DNA of 64,000 bases from Candidatus Pelagibacter giovannonii. GTDB lineage: Bacteria > Pseudomonadota > Alphaproteobacteria > Pelagibacterales > Pelagibacteraceae. Below, one piece after another: positions 58,126 through 64,000 of this stretch; within the stretch, counting starts at the first letter, position 1; the number at the start of each line of letters is the position of its first letter. The notes beneath the pieces were generated by a model. That model made no database searches, was not told the origin of the DNA, and was given only the letters and a program-made list of their open reading frames with translations. The stretch spans positions 930,001-994,000 of the forward strand of contig NZ_CP038852.1 in assembly GCF_012276695.1 (NCBI RefSeq), in the 5' to 3' direction. A program made the translations under genes and the position numbers.

Positions 58126-59436
58126 TTAAGCAACTGCAAAACTAACAACACTTAAGATTGCAATAACCCATATTGCTGGCGAAGTTGAAGAAAACTTACC
58201 AGTAAATAATCTAATTAATGCGTATGATACAAATGCTAAAGCAATACCATTACTAATACTATATGTTAACGGCATAGCGATCATTGCAAGAATAGCAGGA
58301 GCTGCTTCACCAATATCATCCCATTCAATATCAGTTATGTTTCTAACGAAAAGAACAGAAACAAATACTAAAGCTGCACCATCAATTTGCTTAGGTAAAC
58401 TTGTTGCTAAAGGAGCAAAGAAAATACAAGCTAAAAATAGTAGACCAATTACTAAAGAGGTCATTCCTGTTTTTCCACCAGCTTTTACACCAGCACCAGA
58501 TTCAACATAACTTGTTACTGTTGTTGTTCCCATCATTGCACCTGCTACAGTTCCAACACTGTCAGCCATCATCGCTTTTTCAATGTCTTTAACTTTACCA
58601 TCTTTACCAACCTTGCCAGCAACGTTTGCTACTGAAGTTAATGTTCCTGCAGTATCAAAAAAATCAACAAACAATAATGTAAATACGACAGTTGTCATAC
58701 CAGCTGTTAATGCAGCTGATAAATCAAAATCAAATAGGTAAGTCATTGGAGGTGGTGAGCTTGCAATTCCATTGAATTTAGCAAGTCCAGTAGCCCATGC
58801 AATAATACTGAATAACAAAATACCAATAATGATATTTCCTTTAACTTTCATTTTTTCAAGAACAACCATTAAAATAAATGCAGCACAACCCAATAGAACA
58901 AGTGGATCGCTTAAGTCACCTAATTGAACTAATGTTACTGGATTATCAACAACAACTTCCATGATTTGAAGTCCAATTATTGCTAGGAATAGTCCTATAC
59001 CAGCACCAATTCCTAATTTTAAACTTCTTGGAATTGAATTAATTAACCACGCTCTGATAGGTGTTAATGAAATGATTAAGAACAAAACTCCAGCAACTAG
59101 TACAGCTCCTAAAGCCTCTTGAGGCGTATAGCCCATTCCAGCACAAACACCGAATGCAACGAATGCATTAATTCCCATGCCTGGTGCCAATCCAATTGGC
59201 CATGTTTTTCCATAAAATGCCATTATGAAACAAGCAAGTGCTGTAGCAACAATTGTTGCCGTGTATACTGCTCCAAATTCAAAGAACCCTTTTTCTGGTC
59301 CAGCAAATTCACCCGATAGTATAAATGGATTTAAAAACATAATGTAAGCCATTGTCAAAAATGTTGTTACACCAGCTATTACTTCTGTTTTAAAATCAGT
59401 CTTGTGTTTTTTATAGTCGAAATATTTTTCCAACAT
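58126..59436 (-). CDS. Nucleobase permease, AzgA/PbuG type (NCS2)
   Basis: This 436-residue protein has about 13 membrane segments. Family marks are KTEVIAGVTTFLTMAYIMFLNP, GLAPGMGINAFVAFG, FVDFFDTAGTLTSVA and TSYVESGAGVKAGGKTG. AzgA-type proteins import hypoxanthine, guanine or adenine by proton symport. The adjacent phosphoribosyltransferase would trap the base. The SD AGGAGG (59446-59441) is perfect and partly covered by a nine-base inverted repeat, suggesting control of translation or a regulator site. Confidence 0.9.
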   Translation of the reverse strand: MLEKYFDYKKHKTDFKTEVIAGVTTFLTMAYIMFLNPFILSGEFAGPEKGFFEFGAVYTATIVATALACFIMAFYGKTWPIGLAPGMGINAFVAFGVCAGMGYTPQEALGAVLVAGVLFLIISLTPIRAWLINSIPRSLKLGIGAGIGLFLAIIGLQIMEVVVDNPVTLVQLGDLSDPLVLLGCAAFILMVVLEKMKVKGNIIIGILLFSIIAWATGLAKFNGIASSPPPMTYLFDFDLSAALTAGMTTVVFTLLFVDFFDTAGTLTSVANVAGKVGKDGKVKDIEKAMMADSVGTVAGAMMGTTTVTSYVESGAGVKAGGKTGMTSLVIGLLFLACIFFAPLATSLPKQIDGAALVFVSVLFVRNITDIEWDDIGEAAPAILAMIAMPLTYSISNGIALAFVSYALIRLFTGKFSSTSPAIWVIAILSVVSFAVA

Positions 59437-59444
59437 AGATCCTC

Positions 59445-59470
59445 CTAATATTATGATGAACTAATATTAG
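59445..59470 (-). promoter_or_regulatory. Inverted repeat over the purine permease ribosome-binding site
   Basis: CTAATATTA (59470-59462 on the minus strand) and TAATATTAG (59453-59445) form a perfect nine-base inverted repeat with an eight-base loop. Its last two bases overlap the AGGAGG SD. It may be an RNA hairpin that limits ribosome access or a DNA operator. It does not resemble the purine riboswitch, which has conserved loops absent here. Confidence 0.4.
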
Positions 59471-59518
59471 ATTAATTAGGAAAATACTCTTAAAAATCTA
59501 GGTTTATCAACATATTAC

Positions 59519-59530
59519 AACTTATAAGTT
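59519..59530. repeat. 12-base palindrome in the permease/lipoprotein spacer
   Basis: AACTTATAAGTT is perfectly palindromic and sits between the divergent purine permease and small lipoprotein genes, about 83 bases from the permease start and 37 from the lipoprotein start. It could be an operator shared by both genes. The sequence is AT-rich, so chance is possible. Confidence 0.3.
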
Positions 59531-59566
59531 TATATTTAAGTCATATTTTGAGTGTTAACATTGAAT

Positions 59567-59872
59567 ATGAAAAAATTAAAATTTATTTTAGTGAGCTTAT
59601 TTTTTTTAACTCTTGTTGCTGGCTGTCAAACAATTAAGGATAAAACAGATGCAATTGTTGAAAAAGAAAATGCTAAGTTAAGTGAATATATTGGCAAAAC
59701 TTCAAGTAATTTACAAATGGAATTAGGTAAGCCAGATGAAGATTTTAAAAATAATAAGGGCAATTTAGAACTTATTTATAATACTAAGAAATATGGAATA
59801 CTTTGTGAAAGAAGATTTGAAGTAGATTCTAATTCTATTGTGATTGGTTTTGTTTCAAATGGTTGTTTCTAA
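59567..59872 (+). CDS. Small BamE/SmpA-like lipoprotein, function unknown
   Basis: The 101 residues start with a lipoprotein signal peptide, lipobox LVAGC (Cys near residue 20). The mature domain has YIGKTSSNLQMELGKPDE and LIYNTKKYG, resembling the SmpA/OmlA (BamE) fold, and two C-terminal cysteines in YGILCERRFEV and GFVSNGCF that could form a disulfide. ATG 59567 is chosen because it opens directly into the signal peptide; the in-frame GTG at 59552 adds only five residues. A BamE role is not claimed: similarity is limited to the short motif. Confidence 0.65.
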   Translation: MKKLKFILVSLFFLTLVAGCQTIKDKTDAIVEKENAKLSEYIGKTSSNLQMELGKPDEDFKNNKGNLELIYNTKKYGILCERRFEVDSNSIVIGFVSNGCF

Positions 59873-59882
59873 AAATTAAAGA

Positions 59883-61958
59883 TTAAATTTTTTTAGAAAT
59901 TTTTAATGCAAAAGCATAATCAAGTGCAATTTCTTCTATAGCTCCATCTCTACCAGATTTTCCACCATGACCTGCGTTCATTTCAGTTTTTAAAAGTAAT
60001 AAATTATTATCAGTTTTATATTCTCTAAGTTTAGCAGTAAATTTTGCTGGCTCATCAAACAATACTCTGTTGTCACTTAAACTTGTTGTGATTAACATAT
60101 GAGGATAGTCCATTTTTTTTATATTGTTATAGGGAGCATAAGAATAAATATAATCAAAGTGCTCCTTTTTATCTTTTGCATTTCCAAACTCATCAAATTC
60201 CCCGATTGTTAAAGGTAGAGAGTGATCTAAATTAGTTGTCAAAGAGTCAACAAACGGTACCGCCATTATAATTCCTAAAAATAATTCAGGGGCCTGATTA
60301 ACTACGGCACCCATAAGAAGACCACCCGCAGAGCCACCCATGCCTATTATCTTATTTTTTGAAGTATATTTATTCTTAATTAAGTATTTTGCAGAAGCAA
60401 TATAGTCCTCAAAGGTATTTTTTTTATTAAGCAGTTTTCCTTCTTTCCACCACTTCATACCTCTTTCCATACCACCTCTAATATGAGCTGTAACCCAGAT
60501 GATATCTCTATTAATTAAACTTAATCTAGTAGTGGAAAAACTAGGGTTCATAGAACTTCCGTATGAGCCATAACCATAAAGTAATAATTGAGCACTTCCA
60601 TCCAGTTTAGTATTTTTATGTCTTGTAATAGTAAGAGGTACTAATCTGCCATCGTGTGATTTACACTCAACTCTCTCCACAATATAATCATCAGGATTAT
60701 GACCAGAAGGGATCTCTTGCTCTTTAACTAATTTTTTTTCTTTTGTGCTTAAGTTATAAGAGTAAACCCTAGATTGTGTTTTAGGTGAAGAATAACTTAT
60801 GTATATCTCATCTGTATTTTTATCTCTTTGCATTAAAGATGCACCAGGAACATAAACGTTTTCATCAGAAAAAATTAGCTCTTCTTCAATTCCAGTTGCA
60901 ATATTTTTTACAAATAATTTATCTAAAGCATCTGAAGTTTCAGACCTTATGATCCAATTTTTTAAAAAGGTTAGCCCTCCAATTAGAACTTCATCTTTTG
61001 CAGCAATAAAGGTTTTCCATTCTGGTTTTTTCAAGCTATCACTAATGTCTATTTTAAAATCCTCAGCATTTTCATTAGTATGATTGTAAAATTTACCATC
61101 CCAAGAATTGACCGAATAAAGAATTCCTCTTTGTCTTTTTTTTATTAATTTAGGTTTGGGATCTCTTTCATTAACCTCAAAGTAATATTGTTCAGAAGTA
61201 TTATGGTCTGAAGAAGTGATAAAGAAATATTTATCATCTGAACTTAAACCGATTCCAACTGTAAAAGCTTCACTTTTTTCTTCAAAAATTAATTGATCTT
61301 CGCTAACTTTAGTCCCTAATTTATGTCTATAAATTTTTCTTGGTCTATGATTTTCATCAAGTTTTGAATAAAAAACATGCTGATCATCTAAACTAAAAGT
61401 TATACCACCTGATGTTTCTTCTATCTTGTCAGTAACTAATTTTTTTGCATTTATGTCTCTGATATATATTGTGTAATACTCAGAACCTTTTGTATCTAAA
61501 GAGTATCCTAAATATTTGTCATTAAAACTAACCTCCAAATCACCAACACCAAAGTATTCTACTTTTAGTTTTTCTTTTTCTTCATCTCCATTCCAAATTT
61601 CTTCAATATTATTAGTTCCAATTTTTTTCCTTAGTTTTATGGAATAATTTCCTTTAGCGGTTGTTTTTGACCAATATTCATAATCAAAATCTTTAAAGGG
61701 TAGAGATTCGTCATCTAATTTTATTCTTGCTTTGATTTCATCAAATAATTTTTTTTGAATGTTCTTGGTATCTGATAAGTGAAAATCCGTATAAGAATTT
61801 TCTTCTTCAAGATATTTTCTAACCTCAGGGTTTAATTTTTTATTATCCTTTAAAACATCTAAGATGTTATCTTGATGTATCCAACTATAATCATCTTCCC
61901 AACTAACATTGTGACAAGTTTTTATTTCTGATTTTTTTCTGAGATGTGGTATTTTCAT
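59883..61958 (-). CDS. ptrB: Oligopeptidase B (prolyl oligopeptidase family, S9A)
   Basis: This 691-residue serine peptidase has an N-terminal beta-propeller domain and a C-terminal alpha/beta-hydrolase domain. The nucleophile lies in GMGGSAGGLLMGAVVN, Asp in TTSLSDNRVLFDEPAKF and His in MNAGHGGKSGR. QLLLYGYGSYGSSMNPSFS and RGGMERGMKWWKEGKLLNK are strong family marks. Oligopeptidase B cuts short peptides after Arg or Lys. No signal peptide is present, so it is probably cytosolic. It is divergent from the J-protein gene. Confidence 0.93.
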   Translation of the reverse strand: MKIPHLRKKSEIKTCHNVSWEDDYSWIHQDNILDVLKDNKKLNPEVRKYLEEENSYTDFHLSDTKNIQKKLFDEIKARIKLDDESLPFKDFDYEYWSKTTAKGNYSIKLRKKIGTNNIEEIWNGDEEKEKLKVEYFGVGDLEVSFNDKYLGYSLDTKGSEYYTIYIRDINAKKLVTDKIEETSGGITFSLDDQHVFYSKLDENHRPRKIYRHKLGTKVSEDQLIFEEKSEAFTVGIGLSSDDKYFFITSSDHNTSEQYYFEVNERDPKPKLIKKRQRGILYSVNSWDGKFYNHTNENAEDFKIDISDSLKKPEWKTFIAAKDEVLIGGLTFLKNWIIRSETSDALDKLFVKNIATGIEEELIFSDENVYVPGASLMQRDKNTDEIYISYSSPKTQSRVYSYNLSTKEKKLVKEQEIPSGHNPDDYIVERVECKSHDGRLVPLTITRHKNTKLDGSAQLLLYGYGSYGSSMNPSFSTTRLSLINRDIIWVTAHIRGGMERGMKWWKEGKLLNKKNTFEDYIASAKYLIKNKYTSKNKIIGMGGSAGGLLMGAVVNQAPELFLGIIMAVPFVDSLTTNLDHSLPLTIGEFDEFGNAKDKKEHFDYIYSYAPYNNIKKMDYPHMLITTSLSDNRVLFDEPAKFTAKLREYKTDNNLLLLKTEMNAGHGGKSGRDGAIEEIALDYAFALKISKKI

Positions 61959-61975
61959 AGATAGAAATTAAATAT

Positions 61976-62482
61976 ATGAATATTATCATTTATACACTAG
62001 TTTTTTTGGGAATTACTTACTTTTTACTTAAATTAGTAGCCAACACCTCATCTAAAAAAATATCCAAACATTTAAGAAAATTAATTTTCTTAGGCATGAT
62101 AATCTTGGCAATATTGTTTGTAGTCGCAGGTAAGTTTTTATTAAGTATACCACTAACGTTGCTAAGTTTAGCTTTAGTTAAGCTAAAGGGATTTTCAATA
62201 TTTCAATTAATTGGATTATTTAGACTCATACAAACACTTAGAAGCTCTGGGAGATTTTCATTTAATCAAAATCAAAATATAAAAAATTCTTCCACAATAA
62301 CTTTAGAAGAGGCTTATAAGATCTTAAATTTAGATATTAAAAAAAAAATTACCAAAAAAGATGTTCAAAAAGCACATATTAAAATTCAAAAAAAAATACA
62401 TCCTGATATTTCACCAGAAACAACAAGACTATCAATGATTGTAAATGAAGCAAAGGAAGTAGTTTTAAAAAATATTGTCTAA
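61976..62482 (+). CDS. Membrane-anchored J-domain protein (type III)
   Basis: The 168 residues have an N-terminal membrane helix (about 2-20), a second hydrophobic region at 36-70, then a C-terminal J-domain of about 55 residues (LEEAYKILNL, HIKIQKKIHPD, with the HPD triad). It would recruit DnaK to the membrane. The layout of a membrane anchor followed by a terminal J-domain resembles mitochondrial Pam18/Tim14. The partner process is unknown. It overlaps the convergent glycosyltransferase by four bases. Confidence 0.82.
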   Translation: MNIIIYTLVFLGITYFLLKLVANTSSKKISKHLRKLIFLGMIILAILFVVAGKFLLSIPLTLLSLALVKLKGFSIFQLIGLFRLIQTLRSSGRFSFNQNQNIKNSSTITLEEAYKILNLDIKKKITKKDVQKAHIKIQKKIHPDISPETTRLSMIVNEAKEVVLKNIV

Positions 62483-63417
62483 AATTTATTATTGAGAATT
62501 TCTTGATAGACTTTCTCGACAGACACATCGTCTGGGTTTAAATTTGATCCATGGGTTATATTTTCAATTTTAGTATTTTCAGGAAATATTCTCTGATAAT
62601 TTTTACTATAATCTGTGTATGCTTTAGGTGAGTCTAGGAGTATTACTAAACTTCTTATTCCTGATTGAGCTGTTATATGAGATCCAAATGAATCGTTTCC
62701 GACGTACATGTTGGCCGAACATAGAAATGGAATAACTTCTTCTATTTTTTTATTATATAATGAAACATAATTATTATTGTTAATATTATTTGTAATTTCT
62801 TCAGACAAACTCTTATCATTTGGCCCACAAAGGATGAAAAAATAATAATTTCCATTATTGTTGAGCCTATTTATTAAGTTGTAAAAGTTTTTAGCTCCCC
62901 ATTTTGTCGTTGGTCCAGAAGATCCAGCTCCAATAACAATTTTAAATTTTTTATTATCTATGTTGTTGTTAATATTTTCAATTTTTTCTTTATGAATAAA
63001 AAAATCAGTTTCTGTGGAAGAGCTATTTATTTCCAAAGATTTTTCAGTAAATTTTTTTGCAGCTTCAACCAAATGTAATTTATTTTTTTTTAACAATGGA
63101 TAGCAAAAAACTTTTTTAATATTAGATAAAATTGAAGCTAAATATATTCTTAAACTGGGGTAGAAAATGAATATTTGATCAAAGTTAAAAGTATCTAGTA
63201 ATTTTTTAAGTTTTAGAATATCAATAAAACGCTTGTGATATTTACTAATAAAAATAATTTTTTCAATCAGCGGATCATCTTTCAGGGCTGCTTCTAAATT
63301 TCCACATAATGTTATAATTGTAACAGGGCCATATTTTTTTGCTATTTCATGACAATATGCAAGGTGAAGTAAATTTGCACCCAGTCCTTTATAGCTTAGA
63401 TAAATACAGCTTTTCAT
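62479..63417 (-). CDS. Glycosyltransferase family 9 (heptosyltransferase-like)
   Basis: The 312-residue GT-B-fold enzyme starts with MKSCIYLSYKGLGANLLHLAY, comparable with the WIGD-like opening of GT9. GAGSSGPTTKWGAKNFYNLI and YVGNDSFGSHITAQSGI form the nucleotide-sugar binding region. Such enzymes add heptose or another sugar to lipopolysaccharide core. The donor is unknown. It may mark the start of a surface-polysaccharide region, since the next gene is also carbohydrate-like. Confidence 0.82.
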   Translation of the reverse strand: MKSCIYLSYKGLGANLLHLAYCHEIAKKYGPVTIITLCGNLEAALKDDPLIEKIIFISKYHKRFIDILKLKKLLDTFNFDQIFIFYPSLRIYLASILSNIKKVFCYPLLKKNKLHLVEAAKKFTEKSLEINSSSTETDFFIHKEKIENINNNIDNKKFKIVIGAGSSGPTTKWGAKNFYNLINRLNNNGNYYFFILCGPNDKSLSEEITNNINNNNYVSLYNKKIEEVIPFLCSANMYVGNDSFGSHITAQSGIRSLVILLDSPKAYTDYSKNYQRIFPENTKIENITHGSNLNPDDVSVEKVYQEILNNKF

Positions 63418-63481
63418 ATTGATAAATTATTTTTAATTTTTAGTTATTTAAATAATACAAACAATCATTATAATAATTAAT

Positions 63482-64000
63482 ATGAAAAAAATTAAAGGTA
63501 TTTATGCAGCTGGAATGTCAGTTTTTAATGACGATCTAAGCCTAAATATAGTAAAAACAATAAATCACGCCGAAAGAATAATAGATCAGGGCTGTCACGG
63601 TGTTGCTATTTTTGGAAGCACTGGGCAAGCACAGCTTATATCTATCAGTGAAAAAATCAGCTTATTAAATGAATTATCAAAAAGCAAATATAGCAAAAAA
63701 TATTTAATTGGAACTGGGCTTAATTCTTTAAACGAAACTATAAATTTAATGAATGTTGCAAAATCCTTAAATTTTAGTGATTTTCTAATAATGCCACCTG
63801 CTTATTATAAGTATGGTGATAGTGAGGTAATAGAATTTTATTCAAGAGTAGTTGACGCTGTACCAGACAGTAGGATCGTTTTATATAACTTTGAAAAGTT
63901 ATGTGGTTATAAGTTTAGTATTCAATGTGTTGAAGAGCTTGTTAGGAAATTTCCAAAGAATATAGTGGGAGTGAAAGATAGCTCTTATAACTTATATGAA
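63482..64000 (+). CDS. DapA-family (class I aldolase/lyase) protein, N-terminal part
   Basis: The frame opens at ATG 63482 and runs past the right edge; 173 residues are visible of a protein normally near 300. It has the DHDPS/NAL fold: GIYAAGMSVFNDD, CHGVAIFGSTGQAQLIS, MPPAYYKYGDSEV and Schiff-base Lys in NIVGVKDSS. The TTGE of dihydrodipicolinate synthase reads STGQ, and the YNxPxRTG segment is replaced by LYNFEKLCGYKFS, so the lysine-pathway Arg is missing. A different 2-oxo-acid substrate is likely. Function unknown. Confidence 0.82.
   Translation, partial: MKKIKGIYAAGMSVFNDDLSLNIVKTINHAERIIDQGCHGVAIFGSTGQAQLISISEKISLLNELSKSKYSKKYLIGTGLNSLNETINLMNVAKSLNFSDFLIMPPAYYKYGDSEVIEFYSRVVDAVPDSRIVLYNFEKLCGYKFSIQCVEELVRKFPKNIVGVKDSSYNLYE

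Noticed and set aside
59437..59566. Purine riboswitch upstream of the purine permease
   Set aside because: The conserved three-way-junction and loop sequences are missing; only simple inverted repeats are present.

Overview
The window is AT-rich, densely packed bacterial chromosome. Its gene content and order (class I lysyl-tRNA synthetase, ActR/RegA-type regulator, ChvI/ChvG pair beside ahcY, priA beside the F1 ATP synthase operon, metX-metW under a SAM-II riboswitch) indicate an alphaproteobacterium. The strong A/T bias, tiny intergenic gaps, overlapping stops and starts and lost syntenic genes point to the SAR11 / Candidatus Pelagibacter lineage (inferred from sequence alone; no search was possible). 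I see no rRNA, tRNA, CRISPR array, insertion sequence or prophage. No stretch over 300 bases lacks a gene; the largest gaps are about 191 (metX/hisC-like), 148 (speC/regA), 130 (purine permease/lipoprotein) and 110 bases (priA/atpH), and each holds signals described below.

Layout. 1-9530 (+): end of mmsA, then a central-carbon operon mdh-sucCD-sucAB-lpdA. 9553-16404 (+): priA and atpHAGDC. 16397-22933 (-): rplU-rpmA-obgE-proB-proA-nadD-rsfS-ctpA-rppH. 22998-25435 (-): metX-metW-gloB behind a SAM-II riboswitch. 25627-27608 (+): aromatic-type aminotransferase and tyrA. 27605-31165 (-): trkH, ampG-like permease and a cytosolic-looking NlpC/P60 peptidase. 31241-34801 (+): lysK, pyrD, rpmB, yhhQ-like transporter. 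34798-37897 (-): three-gene polyamine block. 38046-45236: regA, bioY, a lone ABC ATPase, polA, chvI-chvG. 45280-48663 (+): ahcY, tsaE, amgK-like kinase, murU-like nucleotidyltransferase. 48652-54435: gpmA, VanZ-like protein, lytic-transglycosylase-like lipoprotein, RND pump with its adaptor. 54439-59436: sulfurtransferase, msrA, DMT permease, 3-methyladenine glycosylase, DUF1330, purine phosphoribosyltransferase and purine permease. 59567-64000: small lipoprotein, oligopeptidase B, membrane J-protein, family 9 glycosyltransferase and the start of a divergent DapA-family gene.

How the genes fit together. Most of the window is core metabolism and energy conversion. Three themes go beyond that. 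First, peptidoglycan recycling: an AmpG-type importer, an adjacent SH3-NlpC/P60 peptidase without signal peptide, an AmgK/MurU-like pair and a transglycosylase lipoprotein could form an import-cleave-reuse route. Second, polyamines: an ornithine/lysine-decarboxylase-fold enzyme, a deoxyhypusine-synthase homologue (most likely a homospermidine-type synthase) and a ureohydrolase. Third, methionine and methyl metabolism: riboswitch-controlled metX-metW, plus ahcY. The clearest oddities are an RND adaptor that lacks the alpha-helical hairpin, a seven-codon open frame with a strong Shine-Dalgarno in the atp leader, and inverted repeats at the purine permease translation start. I found no clear undescribed defence or mobile system.
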